From: Staphylococcus epidermidis | Lineage (GTDB): Bacteria > Bacillota > Bacilli > Staphylococcales > Staphylococcaceae | DNA: 64,000 bases | Direction: 5' to 3' | Assembly: GCF_006742205.1 (NCBI RefSeq) | Contig: NZ_AP019721.1 | Location: 1,054,001-1,118,000 of the forward strand | Part shown: positions 49,042-58,707 of the stretch, one piece after another | How positions within the stretch are numbered: the first letter of the stretch is position 1 | How the letters are laid out: every line of letters starts with the position of its first letter | Translations under genes and position numbers: made by a program | The notes under the pieces: model-generated | The model's database searches: none | The model's input: only the letters and a program-made list of their open reading frames with translations | What the model was told of the DNA's origin: nothing

Positions 49042-50736
49042 ATGGTGTTATTTATCATATTAGCAATATTAGTAGTTATTTTAATTGCTATTGGCGTATT
49101 GTTTTATATGCGCTCAAACAAAAGAAATTTAATTGAAAAAACAGAAGAGCGTAAGAACGAAATTGAACAATTACCTTTAGATGATAACCTAAGAAAACTT
49201 ACTGGTTTAAATTTAAAAGGTGAAACAAAGACTAAGTATGATGCAATGAAAAAAGACAACACAGAAACTACAAATAAATACTTAGCTCCAGTGGAAGAAA
49301 AAATTCAAAATGCTGAAGAGTTGTTAGAGAAATTTAAATTCACGGCAGCACAAACTGAAATTGATGATGCTCACGAATTAATGGATCAATACGAAGAGAA
49401 TTATCAGCATCAAGTAACTCAAGTGGACGACATTATAAACTTACATAAAGAAAATGAAGCATTGTATGAAAAGTGTAAAGTTGACTATCGTGAAATGAAA
49501 CGTGATGTATTAGCCAATCGTCATCAATTTGGTGAAGCAGCTGAACCACTTGAAAATGAAATCGAAAATTATGAGCCCAAGTTAAATGAATATGAGAATT
49601 TAAAAAGTGAAGGTAATTATGTTCAAGCTCATAATCACATTGCTGCTTTAGAAGATCAAATTAAAAATTTAAAATCTTATATGGATGAAATTCCAGAATT
49701 AATTCGAGAAACTCAAAAAGAATTACCAGGACAGTTTCAAGATTTAAAATATGGATGTAGAGACTTAAAGGTTGAAGGCTATGATTTAGACCATGTCAAA
49801 GTCGATGGTACAATACAAAGTCTTAAGACAGAATTAAGTTTTGTTGAACCAATGATTAGTCGATTAGAATTAGATGAAGCTAATAATAAACTTGAAAATA
49901 TTAATGATAAATTAGATGAAATGTATGATCTTATTGAATATGAAGTAAAAGCCAAAAATGAAGTTGAAGAAACGAAAGATATCATTACTGATGACTTATT
50001 TAAGGCCAAAGATATGAACTATACATTACAAACCGAAATTGAATATGTTCGTGAAAACTACTATATTAATGAATCAGATGCTCAAAGTGTAAGACAATTT
50101 GAAAATGAAATTCAAAGTCTCATCTCAGTTTATGATGATATTTTAAAAGAAACTTCTAAATCTGCGGTACGTTACAGTGAAGTACAAGATAATTTACAGT
50201 ACCTTGAAGATCATGTATCTGTGATTAACAAAGAACAAGATAAACTTCAAAATCATCTTATCCAATTACGCGAAGATGAAGCTGAAGCAGAAGATAATTT
50301 ATTGAGAGTGCAATCTAAGAAAGAAGAAGTTTATCGACGTTTATTAGCTTCTAATTTAACTAGCGTCCCAGAACGTTTTATTATCATGAAAAATGAAATT
50401 GATAATGAAGTAAGAGAAGTAAATGAACAATTTAGCGAACGTCCAATTCATGTTAAACAACTAAAGGATAAAGTAGCAAAAATTGTTATTCAAATGAATA
50501 CATTTGAAGATGAAGCTAACGATGTACTTGTAAATGCTGTATACGCAGAAAAGCTTATTCAATATGGTAATAGATACCGTAAGGACCATCATCATGTTGA
50601 TAAAAGCTTAAATGAAGCTGAACGATTATTTAAAAATAACCGATATAAACGTGCGATAGAGATAGCTGAAGAAGCATTAGAAAGTGTTGAACCTGGTATT
50701 ACCAAACATATTGAAGAGCAAGTGATTAAAGAATAG
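49042..50736 (+). CDS. ezrA: Septation ring formation regulator EzrA
   Basis: 564 residues, expected length. One N-terminal membrane segment (about 2-22, [21 protein letters not shown]) is followed by an entirely helical coiled-coil cytoplasmic part in spectrin-like repeats, with the terminal [21 protein letters not shown] block typical of EzrA. It binds FtsZ and PBPs, restricts aberrant Z-rings and coordinates septal wall synthesis. AGGAGGAG precedes the ATG. Confidence 0.96.
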   Translation: MVLFIILAILVVILIAIGVLFYMRSNKRNLIEKTEERKNEIEQLPLDDNLRKLTGLNLKGETKTKYDAMKKDNTETTNKYLAPVEEKIQNAEELLEKFKFTAAQTEIDDAHELMDQYEENYQHQVTQVDDIINLHKENEALYEKCKVDYREMKRDVLANRHQFGEAAEPLENEIENYEPKLNEYENLKSEGNYVQAHNHIAALEDQIKNLKSYMDEIPELIRETQKELPGQFQDLKYGCRDLKVEGYDLDHVKVDGTIQSLKTELSFVEPMISRLELDEANNKLENINDKLDEMYDLIEYEVKAKNEVEETKDIITDDLFKAKDMNYTLQTEIEYVRENYYINESDAQSVRQFENEIQSLISVYDDILKETSKSAVRYSEVQDNLQYLEDHVSVINKEQDKLQNHLIQLREDEAEAEDNLLRVQSKKEEVYRRLLASNLTSVPERFIIMKNEIDNEVREVNEQFSERPIHVKQLKDKVAKIVIQMNTFEDEANDVLVNAVYAEKLIQYGNRYRKDHHHVDKSLNEAERLFKNNRYKRAIEIAEEALESVEPGITKHIEEQVIKE

Positions 50737-50875
50737 TAATTTGTGTATAAATATTATACAAATGTGAGTTAAATCTACATGAGATTTACTATCTTATTTT
50801 AATCATAATTAATAGAGTCAAAGATTAGTATAAATGTATTTTTTTACAGTCATGGACTGTGCATGAATCAAAATT

Positions 50876-50912
50876 ACCTGAGACAATAATGAATGTCTCA
50901 GGTTTTTTATTG
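50876..50912 (+). terminator. Terminator downstream of ezrA
   Basis: ACCTGAGACA and TGTCTCAGGT form a perfect 10-bp stem, then TTTTTTATT. The gap 50737-51065 holds no other recognised element; it is AT-rich. Confidence 0.85.
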
Positions 50913-51065
50913 CTCTACTAGTAGTGAATTAAAATTCATTGTCATACTCTTTTAATTTTGTGAGAAAATAGTATAATGCTTGAGTATCCTAATTTGTTAA
51001 TTTATAGTGAAACAATTCATTATTAAAACAAGATTTAATTAAAATTTGAAGGAGAAGTGTTATCA

Positions 51066-52205
51066 GTGATTTATTTAGACAATGCAGCCACTACCAAAGC
51101 TGATCAAGATGTTGTTGATTCATTCGTGAAAGTGAACCAAACATTATACTTCAATCCAAATAGTCCTCATCATGCAGGGGTTCAAGCTGAACAATTATTA
51201 TTAAAAGCAAAAAGTGAAATCAATCGTATATTAAACTTAAATAATCAGTTTGATATCATTTTTACAAGTGGCGCAACTGAATCGAATAATATACTGCTAA
51301 AAGGTATTGCGTATATGAAAAAAGAAACTGCTAATGAGATTATCACATCAGTCTTAGAACATCCTTCAGTTTTGGAAGTAATGAGGTATTTGGAAAGGGA
51401 AAAAGGTTTTAAATTAAAATACGTTGATGTGACAAAAGAAGGTAAGTTGGACACAGAACACTTAAAATCATTAATGACAGATAAAGTAGGACTTGTGACA
51501 TGTATGTATGTCAATAATATTATGGGACAAATTCAACCTATTGAAGAAATAGCAAATATTGTAAAAAATTACCCACGTGCACACTTTCATGTTGATGCAG
51601 TCCAGGCTTTAGGTAAAGTGCCTATGCAAATTAATCATATTGATAGTTTGAGTTTAAGTGGTCATAAGTTTAATGGACTTAAAGGTCAGGGACTACTACT
51701 TTTAAAAAATATTCAAAACATAGAACCTATAGTACATGGTGGTGGGCAAGAATATGGGCTACGAAGTGGTACAATTAATCTACCAATGGCTATCTCTATG
51801 GTTAGAGCTATAAAGAATGCAGTTGATCAAACAAAAGAGCTTAATTTACGTTTAAGCAATTATAAAAATAAATTACTTTCATTTTTAGCAGAATACAAAA
51901 ATGTATTTATCAACTCTCCTCAAAATGCATCACCTCATATTATAAATATAGGATTTCCAGGTGTTAAGGGTGAGGTACTTGTTAATGCTTTTTCCAAACA
52001 AAACGTAATGGTTTCAACTACAAGCGCTTGTTCTTCTAAGATGAATAAATTGAATGAGGTTTTACTTGCAATGGAAATTGCAGAGTCAAAAATAGAAGGT
52101 AGTATAAGAATTTCTTTAGGGGCACATACGACTGAAAACGATATATTAAGTTTTATGAATGCATTTGAATCTGTATATAAGGAAATTAAGGAGCTGTTAA
52201 AGTAA
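51066..52205 (+). CDS. Cysteine desulfurase (NifZ/IscS-like) paired with ThiI
   Basis: 379 residues from GTG 51066, which yields the family start [17 protein letters not shown] is 8 bases before. PLP lysine Lys201 is in [13 protein letters not shown] and the catalytic cysteine is Cys322 in [10 protein letters not shown]. It takes sulfur from cysteine and passes the persulfide to ThiI for 4-thiouridine in tRNA and possibly thiamine thiazole. The stop codon overlaps the thiI ATG by one base (TAATG). This dedicated desulfurase-thiI pair is the Bacillus-type arrangement (NifZ-ThiI). Confidence 0.93.
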
Positions 52206-53428
52206 TGCAATATGATCATTTATTAGTTAGATATGGAGAGCTTACGCTTAAAGGTACGAATAGAAAAATGTTTGTTAATCAACTTAAAGATAATGTGAAA
52301 CGCGCGCTTATTCCATTAAGTGGTTATCATGTCAAAGGAAAGAGGGATAGAATGTACATAGAATTATCCCCTGAAGCAGACATAAATGAAATCATTCAAC
52401 GCTTATCTAAAGTTTATGGTATAAAATCAATTAGTCCAGTTATAAAAATTGATAAAAACGAAGAGAAAATTAATCAATCAGCAATACAGTTATCTCATGA
52501 CTTTGAAAAAGGTTCAACTTTTAAGGTTGATGTAAAACGCGTTGACAAGTCATTTCGATTGGATACGTACGAATTGCAACGTCAAGTCGGTGGAGCAATA
52601 CTAAAAGAAAATAATAATATAACAGTGAATGTTAAAAATCCTGACTATGAAATTAAAATAGAAGTAAGAATGGATGCTATTTATATTTATGAAAAAGTAA
52701 TCGCTGGTGCAGGTGGACTGCCAGTCGGTACAGGTGGTAAGACATTACTTATGTTAAGTGGTGGTATTGATTCTCCTGTAGCGGGAATAGAAGTAATGAA
52801 ACGTGGTGTAACTGTTGAAGCAATACATTTTCATAGTCCACCGTTTACGAGCGAAAAAGCCAAAGATAAAGTTATCGAATTAACAAGAATTCTAGCGGAA
52901 CGTGTTGGTCCTATCAAATTGCATCTCGTGCCATTTACAGAAATACAAAAGCAAATTAATAAAGTTGTACATCCTCGTTATACGATGACTTCTACAAGAA
53001 GAATGATGATGCGTATATCTGATAAAGTTGTACATCAAATAAATGCTAATGCTATCGTAAATGGAGAGAATCTTGGTCAAGTAGCAAGTCAGACGCTAAA
53101 GAGTATGTACGCTATTAATCATGTTACAGCTACACCTGTTTTAAGACCTCTATTAACGTTAGATAAAGAAGACATTATTAAGAAAGCGAAAGAACTTGGT
53201 ACATTTGAAACATCTATTCAACCCTATGAAGATTGTTGTACAATATTTACTCCGAAAAATCCTGTAACTGAACCGGACTTTGACAAAGTAATAAAATATG
53301 AAAGTGTATTTAATTTTGATGAAATGATAGAAAATGCAGTTGAAAATATTGAAACATTAACAATAGATCAAAATTATAAAAGTGCGAAAGAACAATCTAC
53401 AGATTCATTGATTAAAGATTTATTCTAA
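52205..53428 (+). CDS. thiI: tRNA 4-thiouridine synthase ThiI (no rhodanese domain)
   Basis: 407 residues. An N-terminal ferredoxin-like and THUMP domain (about 60-165) precedes a PP-loop adenylation domain with [10 protein letters not shown] at about 185-194. [12 protein letters not shown] and [10 protein letters not shown] are conserved later. The E. coli-type C-terminal rhodanese domain is absent, as usual in Bacillales; sulfur transfer then relies on the adjacent desulfurase. Co-transcribed and translationally coupled with it. Confidence 0.95.
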
Positions 53429-53467
53429 AATTCGTAATGTAATAAAAACAAAGGGGTTAGGCTTAAT

Positions 53468-54232
53468 ATGGATTGGAATTTATCGATTATGTTGATGATT
53501 GTTGCCTTTGGTTTTATCGCTTCATTCGTCGATTCTGTAGTTGGTGGGGGTGGACTAATTTCAACCCCCGCATTACTTGCAGTTGGTTTGCCACCATCTG
53601 TTGCTTTAGGTACAAATAAATTTGCGAGTTCTTTTAGTACGTTAACAAGTGCATTAAAATTTTTACGTTCAGGTAAAGTTGACTTGAAAATAGTAGGAAA
53701 GATGTTTCCACTAATATTTGTTGCTTCTGGTGGTGGTGCTATCATTGCGACATACATACCAGCAAATATTTTAAAACCGCTAATCATTATAGCATTGTCA
53801 TTAGTTCTTATTTATACCGTCATACAAAAAGATTGGGGAAATATAAGAACATTTACCGATTTTACTTTTACAAAAGCAGTATTATTTACATTAATATTTA
53901 TTGTTATTGGATTTTATGATGGGTTTTTAGGTGGTGGTACAGGCTCCTTTATGCTATTTACACTTTTATTATTTGGCTTTGACTTTTTAAGTGCAGCTGG
54001 TAATGCAAAGGTTTTAAATTTTGCATCAAATTGTGGTGCGTTATTATTTTTCATGATTTTAGGTCAGGTCAATTATTTTTATGGTATTATTATGGCTTCT
54101 AGCATGATGATAGGTGCGTTGTTAGGTGCTCAATTTGCTTTGAAAAAAGGGGTAGGATATGTAAAAGCTTTATTTTTAGTGGTTACTGCAATATTAATTA
54201 TAAAAAATCTCTACGATTTTATTGTGCAGTAA
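53468..54232 (+). CDS. TauE/SafE-family sulfite/anion exporter
   Basis: 254 residues with about 8 hydrophobic segments. The family signature repeats twice: FIASFVDSVVGGGGLISTPAL near the N-terminus and GFYDGFLGGGTGSFM at about 155-169. The family exports sulfite, sulfoacetate or similar organosulfur anions. It follows thiI by 39 bp with an AAAGGGGTTAGG ribosome-binding site, so it may be part of the sulfur-transfer operon. Substrate is unknown. Confidence 0.87.
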   Translation: MDWNLSIMLMIVAFGFIASFVDSVVGGGGLISTPALLAVGLPPSVALGTNKFASSFSTLTSALKFLRSGKVDLKIVGKMFPLIFVASGGGAIIATYIPANILKPLIIIALSLVLIYTVIQKDWGNIRTFTDFTFTKAVLFTLIFIVIGFYDGFLGGGTGSFMLFTLLLFGFDFLSAAGNAKVLNFASNCGALLFFMILGQVNYFYGIIMASSMMIGALLGAQFALKKGVGYVKALFLVVTAILIIKNLYDFIVQ

Positions 54233-54353
54233 ATAATTGTTAGATTAAGAGGTTCAAATGAAATTGTAGACAAACTTTAAGTGAGTGTGTATTGCTTATC
54301 TTGTCGAGTTAATGTTTGCAAATTTGTTTGGCCTCTTTTATTACTATATTACA

Positions 54354-54441
54354 AAAGAACGATGTTTTTTTGGAAAGGTTTTCATTTTTTTGATAGATAA
54401 TGGCTAAAAAATTGAAAACCATACGTTCTTTATCGTATCAT
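54354..54441 (+). repeat. Nested imperfect inverted repeat upstream of tpx
   Basis: AAAGAACG (54355) pairs with CGTTCTTT near 54432, and inside it GGTTTTCATTTTTTTG pairs with CTAAAAAATTGAAAACC. The hairpin spans about 85 bases and ends roughly 40 bases before the tpx ATG. It may be an operator or an mRNA leader structure. The remaining part of the tauE-tpx gap shows a weak AAGAGG...CCTCTT hairpin near 54248-54339. Confidence 0.4.
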
Positions 54442-54474
54442 TATAATTAACTAAGTTGATAGGAGGTCGTTACG

Positions 54475-54969
54475 ATGACTCAAATTACATTTAAAAATAA
54501 TCCCATTAAATTATCAGGTTCTGAAGTGAATGAAGGTGATATCGCACCAAATTTCACAGTGCTTGATAATAGTTTGAATCAAATTACTTTAGATGATTAT
54601 AAAAACAAAAAGAAATTAATTAGTGTTATACCATCTATTGATACAGGAGTATGTGATAGTCAAACTCGAAAGTTTAATGAAGAAGCTTCAGCAGAAGATG
54701 GTGTAGTTTTAACGATATCAGTAGATTTACCTTTCGCCCAAAAAAGATGGTGTGCATCAAGCGGATTAGATAATGTAATTACTTTAAGTGATCATAAAGA
54801 TTTATCTTTTGGTCGAAATTATGGACTTGTGATGGATGAATTACGCTTACTTGCACGTTCGGTATTTGTGTTAAACGAAAACAATAAAGTAGTATATAAG
54901 GAAATTGTCAGCGAAGGTACGAATTACCCTGATTTTGAAGCTGCATTAAAAGCTTACAGAAATATTTAG
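54475..54969 (+). CDS. tpx: Thiol peroxidase (atypical 2-Cys peroxiredoxin)
   Basis: 164 residues, standard Tpx length. Peroxidatic Cys60 is in [15 protein letters not shown]; resolving Cys93 is in [12 protein letters not shown]. It reduces hydroperoxides using thioredoxin in the cytoplasm. AGGAGGTCGTTACG precedes the ATG. tpx-ytxK-ackA is a conserved neighbourhood in Bacillales. Confidence 0.96.
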
Positions 54970-55000
54970 TCATTTTGAACTATTGACAGTAAAAAGTATT

Positions 55001-55079
55001 AGTGTCCATACTTGTTCGAGTAGTAAATTAATTATTTAGAGTTAATTCATACTATCAATCACGGATGGACACTTTTTTA
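55001..55079 (+). terminator. Long terminator-type hairpin between tpx and ytxK
   Basis: AGTGTCCAT (55001) pairs with ATGGACACT (to 55073), followed by TTTTTT; an inner hairpin (TAGTAAATTAA with TTAATTCATACTA) fills the loop. It ends only 19 bases before the ytxK ATG, so it may act as an attenuator for ytxK as well as ending tpx mRNA. Confidence 0.7.
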
Positions 55080-55097
55080 AATAGAAAGGGATATTTT

Positions 55098-56045
55098 ATG
55101 TCTGAAGAAAATACTATTATGGAACGTCTATTTCATAAATTAGATGATAAAGCTAAAACGTTAAACAAAGAAAATGGACAGAGTTTTATCGAAAATTTAG
55201 GGTTAGCTATGGAAGATATTTATACAAACCAAAGAGAACTTTTAGAACAAGCAACGCTTCAAGATAGAAGGAAAGCTTTTCAATTTGCATATTTAAGTTT
55301 ATTACAAGAAGAAAATATTCAAGCTAATCATCAGATCACGCCTGACTCTATAGGACTCATTCTCGGTTTTCTTGTTCAACGCTTTTTAGAACATAAAAAG
55401 GAAATGCACATTGTAGATATTGCAAGTGGGGCAGGTCATCTAAGTGCAGCTGTGAAAGAAGTACTTTCTGATAAAACAATTATGCATCATCTGATAGAGG
55501 TAGATCCAGTGCTATCACGTGTAAGTGTGCATTTGGCTAATTTTTTAGAGATACCGTTTGACGTTTATCCTCAAGATGCGATTATGCCATTACCATTGGA
55601 AGAGGCTGATGTCGTGATTGGAGATTTCCCAATAGGATACTATCCTTTAGATGAACGTAGTAGAGAAATGAAGTTAGGCTTTGAAGAGGGACACAGTTAT
55701 TCCCATCATCTGTTAATAGAACAATCTATTAATGCGCTAAAAGGGGCAGGTTATGCATTTTTAGTTGTTCCTAGTCATCTCCTTGAAGATGATAAAGTGA
55801 AACAGTTGGAAAATTTCATTGCTACAGAGACTGAGATGCAAGCATTTTTAAATTTACCTAAAACATTATTTAAAAATGAAAAAGCACGTAAATCTATATT
55901 GATTTTACAAAAGAAAAAATCAGGCGAAACTCGACCAGTTGAAGTCTTATTAGCCAATATCCCTGATTTTAAAAATCCTCAACAATTTCAAGGTTTCATT
56001 TCTGAATTGAATCAGTGGATAGTCACAAATCATACAAAAAAATAG
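55098..56045 (+). CDS. YtxK-like class I SAM-dependent methyltransferase
   Basis: 315 residues from ATG 55098 (GAAAGGGA upstream; the longer frame begins inside the terminator). The SAM motif is HIVDIASGAGHLSAAV, and the motif IV position reads VIGDFPIGYYPLD, resembling the N6-adenine methylase (N/D)PP(Y/F) site with Phe/Pro changes. The protein is generally annotated as an N-6 DNA methylase-like protein but has no target-recognition domain and no restriction partner, so DNA as its substrate is doubtful. It precedes ackA by 88 bp. Confidence 0.85.
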   Translation: MSEENTIMERLFHKLDDKAKTLNKENGQSFIENLGLAMEDIYTNQRELLEQATLQDRRKAFQFAYLSLLQEENIQANHQITPDSIGLILGFLVQRFLEHKKEMHIVDIASGAGHLSAAVKEVLSDKTIMHHLIEVDPVLSRVSVHLANFLEIPFDVYPQDAIMPLPLEEADVVIGDFPIGYYPLDERSREMKLGFEEGHSYSHHLLIEQSINALKGAGYAFLVVPSHLLEDDKVKQLENFIATETEMQAFLNLPKTLFKNEKARKSILILQKKKSGETRPVEVLLANIPDFKNPQQFQGFISELNQWIVTNHTKK

Positions 56046-56133
56046 TCTGTAACAATATAGTATTCAAACTGTGTTAATGATAAAATGATTATGTGAAAAA
56101 TATAACTAAACAAATGATGGAGGACAATGTCTT

Positions 56134-57414
56134 ATGTCAAAATTAATTTTGGCGGTAAATGCTGGTAGCTCATCTTTAAAGTTCCAGCTAATTAAGATGC
56201 CTGAAGAAAAACTAGTAACTAAAGGTGTGATAGAACGTATTGGTTTAAGCGATTCTATCTTCACCATTCATGTTAATGGCGAGAAGCTTACTGATATCAG
56301 AGATATCCATAATCATGAAGAAGCCGTTAATATAATGTTAGATAGTTTTAAAGAACATGAAATGATTAAAGACATCACTGATATTCAAGGAACAGGTCAT
56401 CGTGTTGTACACGGTGGTGAAACTTTCCCTAAATCAGTTGTTGTTACTGATGAAGTAGAATCTCAAATTGAAGAATTAAGTGAATTAGCACCTTTACACA
56501 ATCCAGCTAATTTAATGGGAATTAGAGCTTTTAGAAAGTTATTACCAGAAATCCCACACGTTGCAGTGTTTGATACTTCTTTCCATCAAACTATGCCTGA
56601 ACAAGCTTATTTATATAGCTTGCCATATCATTACTATGAAGACTATGGCATACGTAAGTATGGTTTCCACGGTACAAGCCATAAATATGTATCTCGTAGA
56701 GCTGCTCAAATTGTTGGTAGACCAATTGAAGATTTAAGAATTATTTCTTGTCACATCGGTAACGGTGCATCTATTGCAGCTATAGATGGTGGAGAATCTA
56801 TAGCTGCAATAGATGGTGGAGAATCTATTGATACATCTATGGGATTCACACCACTTGCTGGTGTAACGATGGGGACTCGTTCGGGGAATCTTGATCCAGC
56901 ATTAATACCATTCATTATGGAAAAAACGGGTAAAACAGCTGATGAAGTTTTAGAAATACTTAATAAAGAATCAGGATTATTAGGTCTTACTGGGACATCA
57001 AGTGATTTGCGTGATTTAACTGAAGAAGCTAAACATGGACGTCAACGTTCCCGTGTTGCTCTGGATTTATTTGCTTCAAAAATTCACAAATATATTGGCT
57101 CTTATGCAGCTAGAATGCATGGTGTAGATGTTATTGTATTTACTGCAGGAATAGGTGAAAATTCACATATTATTCGTGGTAAAGTTTTAGAAGGACTTGA
57201 GTTTATGGGTGTTTATTGGGATCCTAAGAAGAATGAAAGTTTACATGGTGAAGAAGGTTATATTAACTATCCACATTCACCTGTAAAAGTACTTGTTGTA
57301 CCTACTGATGAAGAAGTAATGATATCTCGTGATGTGATTAAATATGGTAAACTTAATGATAATACACCCAAAAAAGAAGAATTTGATACCAACGAAAGTA
57401 TCGAAGTGAATTAA
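56134..57414 (+). CDS. ackA: Acetate kinase with a 9-residue internal tandem duplication
   Basis: 426 residues, against about 400 in the S. aureus enzyme. Makes ATP and acetate from acetyl phosphate. Family signatures are intact: [10 protein letters not shown] (8-17), [33 protein letters not shown] and FTAGIGENS. Just after CHIGNGA the segment SIAAIDGGE occurs twice in tandem (bases 56770-56823). The C-terminus also runs about 15 residues longer ([16 protein letters not shown]). Both changes keep the frame. Overall fold should be preserved but the duplicated loop is next to the phosphate-binding motif. Confidence 0.95.
   Translation: MSKLILAVNAGSSSLKFQLIKMPEEKLVTKGVIERIGLSDSIFTIHVNGEKLTDIRDIHNHEEAVNIMLDSFKEHEMIKDITDIQGTGHRVVHGGETFPKSVVVTDEVESQIEELSELAPLHNPANLMGIRAFRKLLPEIPHVAVFDTSFHQTMPEQAYLYSLPYHYYEDYGIRKYGFHGTSHKYVSRRAAQIVGRPIEDLRIISCHIGNGASIAAIDGGESIAAIDGGESIDTSMGFTPLAGVTMGTRSGNLDPALIPFIMEKTGKTADEVLEILNKESGLLGLTGTSSDLRDLTEEAKHGRQRSRVALDLFASKIHKYIGSYAARMHGVDVIVFTAGIGENSHIIRGKVLEGLEFMGVYWDPKKNESLHGEEGYINYPHSPVKVLVVPTDEEVMISRDVIKYGKLNDNTPKKEEFDTNESIEVN
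56770..56823 (+). repeat. 27-bp tandem duplication inside ackA
   Basis: Units 56770-56796 and 56797-56823 both encode SIAAIDGGE and differ at only three synonymous third positions (ATT/ATA, GCA/GCT, GCT/GCA). Confidence 0.95.
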
Positions 57415-57525
57415 TTTTAAAAATAGAAATAATGAATTTAAATAGCATCTTTTCTATCTGTGTTTAATAATTTTAGTACATATAAAATTGAGACTGGGAC
57501 TAAAAGATCCAAGATAAGTAAATAA

Positions 57526-57567
57526 AGACAATTTCTATTGAAATAATATAGGAATTGTCTTTTTTAT
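57526..57567 (+). terminator. ackA terminator
   Basis: AGACAATTTCTAT and ATAGGAATTGTCT (one G-T pair) followed by TTTTTATAATTTTTT. Confidence 0.85.
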
Positions 57568-57609
57568 AATTTTTTTGATGATTTTCAGCTCGTTGAGCTG
57601 TTACTTTTC

Positions 57610-57765
57610 TTATATTAAGCCACGATGATATCTGAATTCATCGAATTCAGTATCGGGAATTGTTTCTGCAATATCATTTACATGTCGTGAAATATCATTT
57701 GTGGGGATAAGAACTGAAGTTTCCATTAGTAGAGTATGTTGAGTCATGTTATAGTCTTTATACAT
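57610..57765 (-). pseudogene. Truncated IS1182/IS1272-type transposase (N-terminal 51 residues)
   Basis: A 51-codon minus-strand frame starting MYKDYNMTQHTLLMETSVL, then IPTNDISRHVNDIAETIPDT, closely follows the N-terminus of staphylococcal IS1272-type transposases as I remember them. The frame stops after FRYHRGLI, where the full transposase would continue for about 500 residues. The catalytic DDE domain is missing. GAGGTGC lies before the ATG. It is a decayed relic, not an active transposase. Confidence 0.75.
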
Positions 57766-57859
57766 AAGGCACCTCGTTAATTTTGTTTATTGGTATTTAT
57801 TAAATTATGTGAAAGGTCCTTATTTTTCAAAGTATTTTAATGTAAAATTACATATAAAC

Positions 57860-57957
57860 TCAAAGTATTTTGGCGAGACTCTTGAGGGAACAGGACAAGC
57901 TGAAGACTACAGGCTGAAGCTGTCCCCTAAGAAAGCGAGCCAACAAAACGAAGTATT
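57860..57957 (+). repeat. Structured hairpin cassette in the intergenic element
   Basis: GGCGAGACTCTTGAGGGAAC (from 57872) through CCCCTAAGAAAGCGAGCC (57923-57941). CTTGAGG pairs with CCTAAG, and inside it GGACA-(A)-GCT pairs with AGCTGTCC, leaving a GAAGACTACAGGCTGA loop. The outer ends (CAAAGTATTTTGGC and GCC...AAAACGAAGTATTG) form a loose inverted repeat. The layout resembles the GCGAGACTCCTGCGGGA...GCGGAAAGCGAG repeats I recall from Bacillaceae. Confidence 0.5.
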
Positions 57958-57969
57958 GTAAATAAAGAA

Positions 57970-58005
57970 GCCAGTAAATGAATTTATGAAAACTCATTTA
58001 CTGGC
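57970..58005 (-). terminator. Stem-loop at the end of the element, possible usp terminator
   Basis: GCCAGTAAATGA and its exact complement TCATTTACTGGC form a perfect 12-bp stem; the minus-strand usp gene ends 55 bp away. T-rich sequence follows weakly on either strand. Confidence 0.5.
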
Positions 58006-58059
58006 TATTTTGCTAGGAATTATGTCCCAGCCTCATTTTAATTTCATCTATAACAGTGA

Positions 58060-58560
58060 CTAATCTTGATATTTTTCACGTAATTGAGGTGTTGCTACTT
58101 GAGGTTGGAAATCTTCAGGCATTTCTTCTGTACGCACAACTAATACGTCACAAGGTGCATGTCGAACAATCGCTTCTGATACAGAGCCAACAATAAAACG
58201 TTCTACCGCATTTAAACCTGATGTACCACTCATAATCAAATCAGCACCAACATCACGCGCTAATTTTTTAGGTATAATTGCTTTAGGTGAGCCGAATTCT
58301 AAACGTGTGTCCACATTTTTTACACCTGCATTTGTGGCTACTTCTTTATAACCTTTAAGTAATTCTTCGGAGAAATGCTTTGATTTTTCTGTGAATTGAG
58401 CATCGTATACTTCATAAGAAGAATACGTACGTGAGTCAATTACATTCACAATAGTTAATTGAGCATCGTTACGTTTAGCAACACCGACAGCTTTGTTAAA
58501 AGCCCATTCTGCTTCGTGAGATCCATCGACTGCGATTAATATGTTTTTATAAGAAATCAT
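58060..58560 (-). CDS. Universal stress protein, UspA family (ATP-binding type)
   Basis: 166 residues from ATG 58560 (the ATG at 58563 is adjacent; GGGGG lies 5-8 bases upstream). N-terminal ILIAVDGSHEAEWA and the ATP motif G-xx-G-x9-G-S (GTSGLNAVERFIVGSVSE) are complete, so it likely binds ATP. It is conserved between ackA and ald in staphylococci. The role is stress adaptation by family; specific function is unknown. Confidence 0.92.
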   Translation of the reverse strand: MISYKNILIAVDGSHEAEWAFNKAVGVAKRNDAQLTIVNVIDSRTYSSYEVYDAQFTEKSKHFSEELLKGYKEVATNAGVKNVDTRLEFGSPKAIIPKKLARDVGADLIMSGTSGLNAVERFIVGSVSEAIVRHAPCDVLVVRTEEMPEDFQPQVATPQLREKYQD

Positions 58561-58707
58561 CATTATTGCCCCCTTTATCTTTCTTAATTCTATTTTAACA
58601 TAATAAACAGAATATTTAATTAATAATAATTACAAAATTATGTCATTATATGTTATTGTTTGCCGTTTTAATAAGGACACGTTACGATAAGGTTGGAGGT
58701 AGATAAT

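Larger units (their letters stand above)
57490..58034. mobile_element. Intergenic repeat element bounded by inverted repeats, with IS1182-type remnant
   Basis: GAGACTGGGAC (57490-57500) and GTCCCAGCCTC (58024-58034) are inverted ends with one mismatch. Between them lie a terminator hairpin, a truncated IS1182-family transposase N-terminus, two direct TCAAAGTATTTT copies (57827, 57860), a structured hairpin cassette and a perfect 12-bp stem-loop. I recall GGCTGGGAC-type ends from staphylococcal intergenic repeats. It fills almost the whole 645-base gap between ackA and the next gene. Confidence 0.65.

Noticed and set aside
53425..53787. 120-codon minus-strand frame opposite the TauE/SafE exporter
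   Set aside because: Complement of the Gly-rich membrane segments of a clear exporter; no start signal of its own.
55098..56045. YtxK-like methyltransferase as part of a restriction-modification or phage-defence system
   Set aside because: No target-recognition domain, nuclease or specificity gene nearby; its neighbours tpx and ackA are conserved housekeeping genes.
57415..58059. A complete insertion sequence between ackA and the usp gene
   Set aside because: Only 51 codons of a transposase remain and the catalytic domain is absent; the stretch is too short for a full IS1182-family element.
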